From: Micromonospora pisi
GTDB taxonomy: Bacteria > Actinomycetota > Actinomycetes > Mycobacteriales > Micromonosporaceae
DNA: 64,000 bases
Direction: 5' to 3'
Assembly: GCF_003633685.1 (NCBI RefSeq)
Contig: NZ_RBKT01000001.1
Span: 682,001-746,000 of the forward strand
The translations under genes and the position numbers were made by a program. Below, in pieces: positions 9,195 to 19,076 of the stretch (positions are counted from its first letter, which is position 1; each line of letters opens with the position of its first letter). The notes below the pieces were generated by a model that did no database searches, was not told the DNA's origin, and saw only the letters and a program-made list of their open reading frames with translations.

Positions 9195-9899
9195 GTGGAT
9201 GATTCCGACATTCAACTGCGACCCGTGCGACTGGATGACTTCTGGCTATTCGAACGACAGGCGGTCGATCCGGAAGCCGGCGGTCTTTTCAACTGGTCCG
9301 GATACAAGGATCCGACGAGCGCGCGCCGCCAATTCGACCAGAACGGGTTACTGGGCCCGGACGCCGGACGACTCGTCGTGTCGACCGGCGGAACCGTCAT
9401 CGGCGACGTCGCCTGGAGCAGGGTGACGTACGGGCTCCCGACCTGGTGGTGCTGGAACATAGGGATCTCGCTGCTGCCCGAGTTCCGGTATCGGGGCCTC
9501 GGTACGGCGGCGCAGACACAGCTCGTCCGCTATCTGTTTGAAACGACTCCGGCCGAGCGGATAGAGGCTTACACCGACGTGCAGAACAAGCCGGAACAGC
9601 GCGCGTCGGAGAAGGTCGGATTCACCCGGGACGGCGTACTCCGCTCCACCCAGTTCCGGGACGGACAATGGTGCGACCTTTACCTCTACAGCCTCCTGCG
9701 GCAGGAATTGGAAACCGGTCCCGGCTACGGTTACGGGGAATTGCGTCCACCCGCCGGCGAGGCGGTCAGCGAGGCGGTCAGCGAGGCGGTCAGCGCGCTC
9801 CCATTTCGACCAGTTGGTCGCCCCCGCCGGTGCGCTGGTAGAGCACGGTACGCCCGGAGCGCCGGCGCCAGACCAGCCGGGCGTCGCGCAGGACCCTGA
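9195..9899 (+). CDS. GNAT-family N-acetyltransferase
   Basis: A 234-residue protein. Residues 1-175 have the GNAT fold of the RimJ/RimL-like group: IQLRPVRLDDFW at the start, the acetyl-CoA loop in LLPEFRYRGLGTAAQ, and the C-terminal RASEKVGFTRDGVLR. The GTG at 9195 is chosen because the family homology begins there and a leaderless -10 precedes it; an upstream start at 9156 is possible. After about residue 185 the protein has an odd tail made of three EAVS repeats and a Pro/Arg-rich stretch. This tail is read antisense through the 3' end of the convergent regulator gene (110-bp overlap) and probably is not functional sequence. The acceptor substrate is unknown. Confidence 0.85.
   Translation: MDDSDIQLRPVRLDDFWLFERQAVDPEAGGLFNWSGYKDPTSARRQFDQNGLLGPDAGRLVVSTGGTVIGDVAWSRVTYGLPTWWCWNIGISLLPEFRYRGLGTAAQTQLVRYLFETTPAERIEAYTDVQNKPEQRASEKVGFTRDGVLRSTQFRDGQWCDLYLYSLLRQELETGPGYGYGELRPPAGEAVSEAVSEAVSALPFRPVGRPRRCAGRARYARSAGARPAGRRAGP
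9759..9794. repeat. Three tandem copies of a 12-bp unit in a convergent gene overlap
   Basis: GAGGCGGTCAGC occurs three times head to tail. It encodes EAVS repeats in the GNAT tail on the plus strand and supplies the stop codon (TGA inside the third copy) of the minus-strand regulator. Copy-number change by slippage would alter the GNAT tail by four residues per unit. Confidence 0.9.
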
Positions 9900-10749
9900 G
9901 GTGGCCGCCGACCGAGCCCAGTCCGTAACCGGTCAACGCCACCAGTTGGGTGGTGGTCTTCGGCGACTCCAACTGGGTGAGGATGATCGCCCGTACGGGA
10001 CCGAGCAGGGCACTCAGCGCCTGTGGCGGTGCGATGATGCTCGGGTCGGCCAGCAGGCCGGAGCAGGGGTAGACCACGGCGTACCGCTGCTCTCCCTGCC
10101 CCACCCAACCCCGCCGTGAGGTGGTCGGGATGAAGAGCAGCCGGGAGCCGGCAAGATCTCTCGGCGGGTGGTCGTACCCGTTGATCTGGAGTTCTCCATT
10201 GTCCAGCCAGCGCATCCCCTTGCGCATCCCGTCCAGCGCGGCGGCCCACCCGCCGGAGCTGACCTGGTGGGTACGGGACACGATGTCGGCCTCGAGCAAC
10301 TGTCGACGCCGGGGCCAGTCCGGCAGCACGGTCCCGTGCCAGACCCACTCGAACAGGTCGGCCACGCGTTCGGACACGTCGTCACCGCGCAGTTCGGGCG
10401 GCAGCGGACCGGGCCAGTCCGTGGCGAGGTCGGCCCGGGCGACGTCGGGCGGTGTGGCCCGTACCTGTCCGACCTCCTCGGCGAAGCCGCCGTCGGTCTG
10501 GCTCGGCGGGGTGACCACGAAGTCCGCCACCCACCTGGGCCGGAACGCCACCTTCACGAACGCCGCCGCGAACGGGTCAGCGGCGAGCCGGGCGCGGTAA
10601 CCGGGACGGTGGGCCTCGAGCCAGGACCGCTGGCCGGGGTGCGTGCCGTGACCGCCCAGCGCCTTGAGCGCGGCGACGGTCTCGATCAGGGGCGAGACCG
10701 CGAACCGGCTCCTCGCGAGTACGTCCGCGCCGATGAGCCAGACACTCAC
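9790..10749 (-). CDS. ArsR-like winged-helix transcriptional regulator
   Basis: A 319-residue regulator with a long N-terminal domain of about 230 residues (it begins VSVWLIGADVLARSRFAVSPL, like DUF5937-type actinobacterial proteins). A C-terminal ArsR winged helix follows: LGPVRAIILTQLESPKTTTQL, then GSVGGHLRVLRDARLVWRRR and RTVLYQRT. The GTG at 10749 is preferred because GGGAGG lies 5 nt upstream; an earlier ATG would run into the divergent promoter. It is divergent from an MFS exporter with a perfect palindrome between them, so it is most likely the local repressor of that exporter. No metal-binding cysteines are seen, so the inducer is probably an organic molecule. Confidence 0.85.
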   Translation of the reverse strand: MSVWLIGADVLARSRFAVSPLIETVAALKALGGHGTHPGQRSWLEAHRPGYRARLAADPFAAAFVKVAFRPRWVADFVVTPPSQTDGGFAEEVGQVRATPPDVARADLATDWPGPLPPELRGDDVSERVADLFEWVWHGTVLPDWPRRRQLLEADIVSRTHQVSSGGWAAALDGMRKGMRWLDNGELQINGYDHPPRDLAGSRLLFIPTTSRRGWVGQGEQRYAVVYPCSGLLADPSIIAPPQALSALLGPVRAIILTQLESPKTTTQLVALTGYGLGSVGGHLRVLRDARLVWRRRSGRTVLYQRTGGGDQLVEMGAR

Positions 10750-10772
10750 ACTCGCCTCCCGCCGGCCGCTGC

Positions 10773-10790
10773 TTTCGTCGGCAGACGAAA
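10773..10790. promoter_or_regulatory. Operator palindrome between ArsR-like regulator and MFS exporter
   Basis: TTTCGTC-GGCA-GACGAAA, perfect 7-bp arms with a 4-bp spacer, placed centrally in the 81-bp divergent intergenic region. The size and symmetry are typical of ArsR-family operators, and the position would let one protein control both promoters. Confidence 0.65.
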
Positions 10791-10830
10791 ATGTAACCGG
10801 GCCGGTGGACGCCGGACCACACTGCTGCAC

Positions 10831-12021
10831 GTGCATACGTACCGTGAGTTGTTCCAGGTCCCCGAATTCCGACCGCTGTTCCTCTCCGTCTGCGCCGGGA
10901 TGGCGGCGAGCACGCTGCGTGGACTCGCGCTCGCCACCCTGGTCTACTCCGCGACCGGGTCACCGCTGCTCTCCGCGCTGAGTCTGTTCGGATCCCACTT
11001 CGCGCAGGTGATCGGCGCGTTGACGCTGCTCTCCGTGGCGGACCGGATGCCCCCTCGGGTGGCGATGGTCGCCCTCGCCGTGATCCAGGCGGTCGGCACC
11101 CTCGCGCTGGCGCTTCCGGGAATGCCGGTCTGGGGCCTGTTCGTGGTGATCGGCGTGATGGGGCTCGTCGGCTCGGTGGGCGGCGGGGTGCGCTGGGGTC
11201 TGCTGGGCGAGATCACGCCCGGCGACGACTACATCCTCGCCCGGTCGGTGTTCAACATGTCGGTCGGCGCGATGCAGATCAGCGGGTTCGCCCTCGGCGG
11301 TCTCCTGCTCACGCTCACCACCCCGCGAGTGGTGCTGGTCATGGCGGCGGCCCTCTGCCTCGCCGCTGCCCTCGTCGCCCGGTTCGGGCTCCTCCGGCGC
11401 CCACCCAGGGCAACGGGGAGACCATCGGTCGGCGAGACCTGGCGGGTCAACGTACTGCTCTGGTCGGGGCCGGCCCGCCGCTACGCCTATCTCGCGGCCT
11501 GGGTGCCCAACGGGCTGGTCGTCGGCTGCGAGGCACTCTTCGTCCCGTACGACCCCGACGCCGCTGCGGTCCTGTTCGTCGCCGGCGCGCTCGGCATGCT
11601 GACCGGAGACACCGTCATGGGCCGCTTCGTCCGCCCCGAGTGGAGGAAACGGCTGCTCACCCCGATGCAGTTGCTGCTCGGCGTGCCGTACCTCCTCTTC
11701 GCCCTCTCCCCCGCGCTGCCGCTCGCCGCACTCGCGGTCGCCGCCGCGTCCGCCGGGTTCAGCGGCGGACTGCTGCTCCAGCAACGCATCGTCGCCCTGA
11801 CCCCGCAGGAGGTACGGGGCCAGGCACTCGGGCTGCACTCGGCCGGCATGCTGACCATGCAGGCGGTCGGGGCGTCGGTCGCGGGCTTCGTCGCGCAGTA
11901 CGTCTCCACCGGTAACGCGATGGTGGTGATGGGCCTGCTCTCCATCACGATCGCCCTCACGCTCCGACCCGGACTGCGCGCCACCGCCGCCGACCGGGTC
12001 CTGACGACGTCGCCCGTCTGA
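10831..12021 (+). CDS. MFS transporter
   Basis: A 396-residue major facilitator with about twelve transmembrane segments; the plausible protein starts VHTYRELFQVPEFRPLFLS. The conserved loop after TM2 (SVADRMPPRVAM) and the loop between TM6 and TM7 (RRPPRATGRPS) are visible. The GTG at 10831 is chosen from the start of membrane-protein homology. CACACT 7 nt upstream may be a weak leaderless -10; no Shine-Dalgarno is seen. Divergent from, and probably repressed by, the ArsR-like protein. The end is only 4 bp from the end of the convergent LysR-family gene. The cargo is unknown; drug or metabolite export is inferred. Confidence 0.88.
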   Translation: MHTYRELFQVPEFRPLFLSVCAGMAASTLRGLALATLVYSATGSPLLSALSLFGSHFAQVIGALTLLSVADRMPPRVAMVALAVIQAVGTLALALPGMPVWGLFVVIGVMGLVGSVGGGVRWGLLGEITPGDDYILARSVFNMSVGAMQISGFALGGLLLTLTTPRVVLVMAAALCLAAALVARFGLLRRPPRATGRPSVGETWRVNVLLWSGPARRYAYLAAWVPNGLVVGCEALFVPYDPDAAAVLFVAGALGMLTGDTVMGRFVRPEWRKRLLTPMQLLLGVPYLLFALSPALPLAALAVAAASAGFSGGLLLQQRIVALTPQEVRGQALGLHSAGMLTMQAVGASVAGFVAQYVSTGNAMVVMGLLSITIALTLRPGLRATAADRVLTTSPV

Positions 12022-12025
12022 CCGC

Positions 12026-12919
12026 TCAGCGCAGGGCCGACCGGGCGGCGGTCTGCACGGCGCCGGTCAGCGCGTTGAGGATGGCCGAGTCCAGCCGCCA
12101 GTGCTGCCAGTACAACGGCACGTCGAGGTGCCGGCCGGGGGCGAGCTCCACACAGCGACCGGCGGCGATGTCGTCAAGGGCGATCTGCTCCGGCACCAGG
12201 CCCCAACCGAGCCCGAGCCGGACCGCCTCGACGAAACCCCAGGCTGATGGGACGTGGTGCAGCGGCGGGTCGAGCCGTCGCCGGGTGACCCGGTTCAGGA
12301 AACGGTGCTGAAGGGTGTCCTTGCGGTTCAACGCGATCATCGGTGCGGCGGCGAAGGCGGCGGAGGCCGGCCCGTCCGGGAAGTGCCGGGTGGCGAGCCG
12401 GGGCGCCGCGACGGCGAGGTAGCGCATGGCGCCGAGCCGTTCCACCCGGCAACCCTGGACGGGTACGTTCTGCGCGGTCACCGCGGCCATCACCGATCCG
12501 TCCCGGAGCAGTTCGGCGGTGTGGTCCTGATCGTCCTCGCGGAGGTCGAAGGTGACCGTGAACTCCGGTGGCAGCTCGGTCAGGGCGGCGAGGAACCAGG
12601 TGGCGAGCGAATCGGCGTTGACCACCACCGCGACCCTGGTCCGGACCGCACCGCCGGCCAGCGGCCCCCGGGCGGCGCGCAGCGCCTCGTGTTCGAGCAG
12701 GGCGACCTGACCGGCGAGGCGGAGCAACGCCTGCCCCGCCTCGGTCGCCTCACACGGCTTGGTACGGCGTACCAGCACCTGCCCGACGACCTGTTCGAGC
12801 GCCTTGATCCGCTGGCTCACCGCCGACGAGGTGACGTGCAACGTACGGGCGGCGGCCTCGAAGCTGCCCTCGTTGACGACGGCGGCGAAGGTGGTGAGCT
12901 GTACCGAGTCGAGTCCCAC
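12026..12919 (-). CDS. lysG: LysR-family regulator, LysG/ArgP type
   Basis: A 297-residue LysR regulator. The N-terminal HTH reads FEAAARTLHVTSSAVSQRIK, followed by the linker helix and a periplasmic-binding-like effector domain. The KALEQVVGQVLVRRTKPC segment is close to LysG/IciA/ArgP proteins, which sense lysine or arginine and activate a divergent LysE/ArgO exporter. A lysE-type gene is indeed divergent 96 bp away. The GTG start has no ribosome site, but TAGGAT lies exactly 7 nt upstream, so it is probably leaderless. The precise amino acid sensed is not shown by the sequence. Confidence 0.9.
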   Translation of the reverse strand: MGLDSVQLTTFAAVVNEGSFEAAARTLHVTSSAVSQRIKALEQVVGQVLVRRTKPCEATEAGQALLRLAGQVALLEHEALRAARGPLAGGAVRTRVAVVVNADSLATWFLAALTELPPEFTVTFDLREDDQDHTAELLRDGSVMAAVTAQNVPVQGCRVERLGAMRYLAVAAPRLATRHFPDGPASAAFAAAPMIALNRKDTLQHRFLNRVTRRRLDPPLHHVPSAWGFVEAVRLGLGWGLVPEQIALDDIAAGRCVELAPGRHLDVPLYWQHWRLDSAILNALTGAVQTAARSALR

Positions 12920-12920
12920 C

Positions 12921-12955
12921 TAAGGAATCCTAATCAAGCCTAAGAATCATTAGCT
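12921..12955. promoter_or_regulatory. lysG/lysE divergent control region
   Basis: An AT-rich patch with two copies of a TAAG(G)AATC motif: TAAGGAATCCTAA at 12921-12933 and TAAGAATCATTAG at 12941-12953. The lysG -10 (TAGGAT, 12932-12927 on the minus strand) is inside the first copy. The repeats are candidates for LysG binding (the family uses interrupted T-N11-A type dyads). Confidence 0.45.
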
Positions 12956-13015
12956 GGAGCGAAGGAGCACGCGACCGTAGCGTCGGCGCATGTCCTCCTC
13001 CCCCGCCACCGCGTC

Positions 13016-13612
13016 ATGATCGCCTCCACAGTCGCCGGGTTCTCGGTCTCCCTCGCGCTGATCGTCGCCATCGGCGCGCAGAACGCGTTCGTCCTGCGCC
13101 AGGGGCTCCGTCGGGAACACGTCCTGCCCGTGGTCGTGGTCTGCGCCGTCTCGGACGCGCTGCTGATCACGGTCGGCATCGCGGGCGTCGGCGCGGCCAT
13201 CGCCGGCCACACCACCCTGCTCGACGCGATCCGCTACGGCGGTGCCGCATTCCTTCTCTGCTACGCCGCACTCGCCGCCCGGCGGGCGCTGCGGCCGGCG
13301 GCACTCACCCCCACCGAACGCCCCCCGACCGCACTCGGCGTGACCCTGCTGACCTGCCTCGCCATCACGTACCTCAACCCGCACGTCTACCTGGACACGG
13401 TGCTGCTGCTCGGCGCCGTCGCCCACCAGCACGAACACCGCTGGTTCTTCGGCGGCGGAGCCGTCCTGGCCAGCACCGTCTGGTTCGCCGTACTCGGCGT
13501 CGGAGCGGGACGGCTCGCCCCGGCGCTGGCCCGGCCGGCCGCGTGGCGCGTGCTCGACGCCCTGATCGCCGTGGTGATGGTGGCGCTCGGCGCCTCCCTG
13601 CTCCTCGGCTGA
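13016..13612 (+). CDS. lysE: LysE/ArgO-family amino-acid exporter
   Basis: A 198-residue membrane protein with about six hydrophobic segments. The diagnostic LysE/ArgO signature [17 protein letters not shown] is at residues 22-38, and the [15 protein letters not shown] segment near residue 120 is also characteristic of basic-amino-acid exporters rather than the RhtB branch. Divergent from a LysG/ArgP-type regulator, the classic arrangement for lysine/arginine-induced export. No clear ribosome site precedes the ATG. Confidence 0.92.
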   Translation: MIASTVAGFSVSLALIVAIGAQNAFVLRQGLRREHVLPVVVVCAVSDALLITVGIAGVGAAIAGHTTLLDAIRYGGAAFLLCYAALAARRALRPAALTPTERPPTALGVTLLTCLAITYLNPHVYLDTVLLLGAVAHQHEHRWFFGGGAVLASTVWFAVLGVGAGRLAPALARPAAWRVLDALIAVVMVALGASLLLG

Positions 13613-13682
13613 GCGAATATGCACGGCCCGGCGACCCCGGTCGCGAGCGCGCGGTGAGCAGGTGCCGGCGGGGTCGGCGCGG

Positions 13683-13883
13683 TCATCGGTCCTCCGGCGT
13701 GCCGGCGGTCTCGACCTTCGTGATGAGCAGCTTCAGCCGCTTGATCTCCTCGGCGAGCGCGGTGCCGCCGTCGGCGGTGAGCGTGATCCAGGTACGGCCA
13801 CGCCGCCCCTCGTAGCCCTTCTCGACCTCGATCAGGCCGGCCGTCTCCAGCACGCTCAGGTGCTTGGAGAGGTTTCCTGCACC
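13683..13883 (-). pseudogene. Remnant of a winged-helix (HTH_34-like) regulator
   Basis: The last 66 codons match the C-terminal two-thirds of small actinobacterial winged-helix regulators: the recognition helix GAGNLSKHLSVLETAGLIEV, the wing YEGRRGRTWITLT and a final helix LAEEIKRLKLLI. The expected N-terminal 35-40 residues (first helices, usually with a conserved RL.IL stretch) are absent. Upstream codons in the same frame are Pro/Arg-rich with no homology, so the gene has lost its 5' end. An in-frame start further up (14054) exists but gives unrelated sequence. Confidence 0.55.
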
Positions 13884-13930
13884 ACCTCGTCCAGCCCGGC
13901 GCCTCGCAGGGTTCGGCCCTGCGGGCAGGG

Positions 13931-14155
13931 TCAGAGAGACCATTCGCCGTAACTCAGGCCGCACAGCCCGCAGTTGCTGTCCGGGTGGAGTTCGGGTGGC
14001 CAGAGGTGGTCCGCGCAGCCGGCACGGGCCCTCGCCGTAGGAGGGTCCGCCCAATCGCCGGCGGGCAGCCCAGCAGGAGGATCGACAGCGGCGTGACCTG
14101 GGGCGGGTTCGGGCTCGTTCGGGGTGCCGGCGTCATCGGTCGTGGCCTGCTCCAA
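13931..14155 (-). CDS. Small Cys/His-containing hypothetical protein
   Basis: A 74-residue frame with a TTG start just after an in-frame stop. The N-terminal half is acidic and Pro-rich. The C-terminal 28 residues have a CxxH then CGLCG arrangement (CADHLWPPELHPDSNCGLCG, followed by LSYGEWSL). This is reminiscent of short zinc-binding tails seen in uncharacterised actinomycete proteins. The start codon and expression are doubtful; it sits between a regulator remnant and cutC and might itself be a leftover. Confidence 0.35.
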   Translation of the reverse strand: MEQATTDDAGTPNEPEPAPGHAAVDPPAGLPAGDWADPPTARARAGCADHLWPPELHPDSNCGLCGLSYGEWSL

Positions 14156-14273
14156 TCACCCGTAATGAGCGATGCCGGGCCGGTGCGGGGACCGAGAGCT
14201 AGAACTCCGTCCACGATGCACTGATCAACAGCCTACTCCGGGTGGCCGGTCAAGCACGAGTGGTAATACTCCG

Positions 14274-14986
14274 TCAACCTGCACGCACCGCGGCGACCAC
14301 CTGACGTACCTGGTCGCCGTCGGTGGCCTCGCGTCCGTCGCGGTCCACCGGTGCCCGCAGGTGCACCTCGCTTGCCCCGGTCCGAGCGAGCACCTCCCTG
14401 ACGTTGTGCGCCCGGATGCCACCGCCCGCGATCACCCGCAACCGCCCCGCCGCCTGTCGCCGCAGCGCGGCGAGGCGCTCGGCGCCGGTCAGGGCGGTCG
14501 GTGCCGCACCGGAGGTGAGGACCGCGTCCGCGCCGAGGGAGATGATCTCCTCCAGCGCACCGAACTGATCCTCGATCTCGTCGAACGCCTTGTGAATGGT
14601 GACCGGCATCGGCCCGGCCGCCTCGACCAGGCGGCCCAGCACCGGCAGGTCCAGCCCGCCCCGCTCGTCGACCGCGCCGACCACCACCCCGAGGGCCAGA
14701 TCGTGCGGGTTGGGCAGGCCACGTATCGCCTCGATGTCGGCGAGCATGACCTGTTCCTCGGCCGCACTCACCCGGAAGTCGCCGCCCCGGGGACGGACCA
14801 TCACGCGTACGCCGACCCGGCGCAGCAGTCGCAACGTGACCGCGACCGCACCCAGGCTCGGGGTGGTACCACCCTGGCCGAGATCCGCGCAGAGTTCCAC
14901 CCGGTCGGCACCGGCGGCCTCCGCGACCAGGGCACTCGGTACGTCCCCCACGCAGATCTCCACCGTCGTCGGCAGCTCTGGCCTGC

Positions 14987-14990
<4 letters not shown>
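14274..14990 (-). CDS. cutC: CutC-family TIM-barrel protein
   Basis: A 238-residue protein with CutC family marks: VEICVGDVPSALVAEAAGADRVELC at the start, MVRPRGGDF, VTIHKAFDEI and VLTSGAA. CutC was named for copper tolerance in E. coli, but that phenotype was later traced to the sRNA MicL encoded inside the gene, so the enzyme's own role is open. Here the ATG overlaps the stop of a peptide-type ABC ATPase (ATGA), making cutC the last gene of an uptake operon. No metal-transport gene is nearby. A catabolic, sugar-related role is inferred rather than copper homeostasis. Confidence 0.9.
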
Positions 14991-17110
<2,120 letters not shown>

Positions 17111-17122
17111 AACCTGCTCCTG

Positions 17123-18049
17123 CTAGCGCCGCCGGAGGCGGACCTCGAAGGCGTCCCTGAGCCCGTCGCCGATGAAGTTGAAGGCGAGGACGATGAGGAT
17201 GATGGCGATTCCGGGCGGATAGAGCAGCCACCAGTGGCCGCTGTAGGTGTCGGCGAGGCCGTCGGAGAGCATGCCGCCCCAGTTGGCCGCCGGCGGGGGG
17301 ACACCGAGGCCGAGGAAGGACAGGTAGGCGACGTAGAGGATCGCGTCGGCGACCTGGAAGGTGGCGTTGACGATCACGGTGCCGATGGCGTTGGGGACGA
17401 TGTGCCGACGTACCGCGCGCCCACCGGTGCCGCCCATGGCCCGCATCGCCTGGATGTACTCGCGGGAGCGCAGGCTGAGCGCCTCGCCCCGGACCAGCCG
17501 GGCCGGCCCCAGCCAGGCGAAGGCGCCGATGATGAGGATCAGCATCGACACGCTCGGGGTGACGATCGCCGCCAGGAGCATGAACAGGAACAGCGCCGGG
17601 ATCGACATCATCGCGTCGACCACCCGCATCATCGCCGCGTCCACCCAGCCACCCGCGAAGCCGGCGACGGCTCCCCAGACGGTGCCGAGCGCGGTGGCCA
17701 GGATGCCCGCCGCCAGTCCGACGATGATGGAGGTCTGCCCGCCGAGCATCAGCCGGCCGAGCTGGTCGTAGCCGACACCGTCGGTGCCGAGCGGGTGCCC
17801 GGCGGTGCCCGGGGGCAGGTACACCGAGGCGAGGTCGGTGTGGACCTGGTCGGTGCGGTGCAGCAGCGGCCCGAGGAAACAGATGCCGGCGAGCAGGATG
17901 AACAGCCCCAGCCCGACCAGGGCCAGCCGGTTCTCGCAGAAGACCGCCAACCCTTGACGCCAGAGGCCGCGTACGGGTGGCTCGTCGGTGCCGCCGGGGC
18001 GGGACGCGCTCGGGTCGACCGGGCCGGATGTCTCGTCCAGTGCGGTCAT
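17123..18049 (-). CDS. Peptide-type ABC transporter permease (DppC-like)
   Basis: A 308-residue inner-membrane permease with an N-terminal helix after a 45-residue hydrophilic lead, then five more segments. The EAA loop reads SREYIQAMRAMGGTGGRAVRRHIVPN, and the GTDGVGYDQLGRLMLGGQ region is typical of DppC/OppC. The start overlaps the DppB-like gene by 4 bp. It works with the fused ATPase and the lipoprotein encoded in the same operon. Confidence 0.93.
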   Translation of the reverse strand: MTALDETSGPVDPSASRPGGTDEPPVRGLWRQGLAVFCENRLALVGLGLFILLAGICFLGPLLHRTDQVHTDLASVYLPPGTAGHPLGTDGVGYDQLGRLMLGGQTSIIVGLAAGILATALGTVWGAVAGFAGGWVDAAMMRVVDAMMSIPALFLFMLLAAIVTPSVSMLILIIGAFAWLGPARLVRGEALSLRSREYIQAMRAMGGTGGRAVRRHIVPNAIGTVIVNATFQVADAILYVAYLSFLGLGVPPPAANWGGMLSDGLADTYSGHWWLLYPPGIAIILIVLAFNFIGDGLRDAFEVRLRRR

Positions 18050-19005
18050 GACGCGCCCGCCCGGAGCCGGACCCGGGGGTCGACGGCCGCGTACACCAGG
18101 TCGGCGAGGAGCGCGCCGAACACGGTGGCGACCGAGATGATCAAAGTGACGCCGAGCAAGATCGGGAAGTCGCGCTTGAGCGCGGCCTGCCAGAAGAGCT
18201 GCCCCATGCCGGGAAAGTTGAACAGTGACTCGACCACCAGGGCACCGCTGAACAGCGCCGGCAGGTACATGCCGAGCAGGGTGATCACCGGGAACAGCCC
18301 GTTGCGCAGGGTGTGCAGGACAACCACCCGTCGCTCGGACAGGCCCTTGCTACGCGCGGTGCGTACGTAGTTCTCGTTGAGGTTGTCGACCATCGAGGAA
18401 CGTACGTAGCGGGAGTAGACCGCGATCGTCACGATCGCCAGGGTGACGGTGGGCAGGACGAGTCCGGCCGGGTCGGCGAGCACCTCCGCCAGGGTGAACC
18501 CCTGCGGCGCCTCGGGCGGCAGGACCGGCCAGACCTGCGAGAACAAAATGATCATCATGAGACCCAGGAAGAAGATCGGGGTGGCGTACGCGAGCAGTGA
18601 CACCGAGGTGATCGCGTAGTCCGGCCACCGGTTGCGTCGTACCGCCTGGATCACCCCGAGCGGGATCGCCACCACGACGGCCAACAGGGTCGAGAGCAGC
18701 GACAGCACCATGGTCTTCGGGAGCCGCTGGGCGATGGCCTCGGTGACCGACTGGTTGAGTTGGAACGAGTAGCCGAGGTCGCCGTGGAGCAGGCGCTGGA
18801 CGTACATCGCGTACTGCTGGATCCAGGGCTGGTCGTAGCCCATCTCGTGGTCGAACGCGGCCAGTTGCTCCAACGTCGCCTCCTTACCGAGGGTGGCTCG
18901 AGCCACACCCCCGGGCAGGAGATGCAGGATGATGAACGTGATCACCGTGACGAGCACGACGACGATGAGGGCCTGGCCCAGGCGCGTGACGAGATACCTG
19001 ACCAC
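18046..19005 (-). CDS. Peptide-type ABC transporter permease (DppB-like)
   Basis: A 319-residue permease starting MVRYLVTRLGQALIVVVLVT, the usual DppB/OppB beginning. It has about six membrane segments, the periplasmic loop with LGYSFQLNQSV and the EAA motif RTARSKGLSERRVVVLHTLRN. It is separated from the binding-protein gene by a 71-bp gap with a strong hairpin, so its expression is probably lower than that of the binding protein. Confidence 0.93.
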   Translation of the reverse strand: MVRYLVTRLGQALIVVVLVTVITFIILHLLPGGVARATLGKEATLEQLAAFDHEMGYDQPWIQQYAMYVQRLLHGDLGYSFQLNQSVTEAIAQRLPKTMVLSLLSTLLAVVVAIPLGVIQAVRRNRWPDYAITSVSLLAYATPIFFLGLMMIILFSQVWPVLPPEAPQGFTLAEVLADPAGLVLPTVTLAIVTIAVYSRYVRSSMVDNLNENYVRTARSKGLSERRVVVLHTLRNGLFPVITLLGMYLPALFSGALVVESLFNFPGMGQLFWQAALKRDFPILLGVTLIISVATVFGALLADLVYAAVDPRVRLRAGAS

Positions 19006-19027
19006 TGGCGACTCCCTCCCGGTCAGG

Positions 19028-19061
19028 GGCTCCGGTGGCGCGTGCGGGCGCCACCGGAGCC
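19028..19061 (-). terminator. Intercistronic stem-loop in the peptide ABC operon
   Basis: Perfect 14-bp stem (GGCTCCGGTGGCGC / GCGCCACCGGAGCC) with a 6-nt loop, between the binding-protein gene and the permease genes. In this position such hairpins usually cause partial termination or protect the upstream mRNA, giving excess binding protein. Confidence 0.6.
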
Positions 19062-19076
19062 GGGACGGTCAGTGAC

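Larger units (their letters stand above)
13613..14273. other. Low-information stretch with decayed genes
   Basis: 661 bp between lysE and cutC. It holds a truncated regulator remnant (13683-13883) and a possible small Cys-containing gene (13931-14155), both on the minus strand. No tRNA, mobile-element end or clear promoter was recognised in the rest. Confidence 0.5.

Noticed and set aside
9759-9794. CRISPR-like direct repeats
   Set aside because: The 12-bp units are contiguous with no spacers; this is a coding tandem repeat.
10168-10830. N-terminal extension of the MFS exporter frame by about 220 codons
   Set aside because: It runs antisense through the ArsR-like gene and the operator and has no membrane-protein character; the GTG at 10831 is the sensible start.
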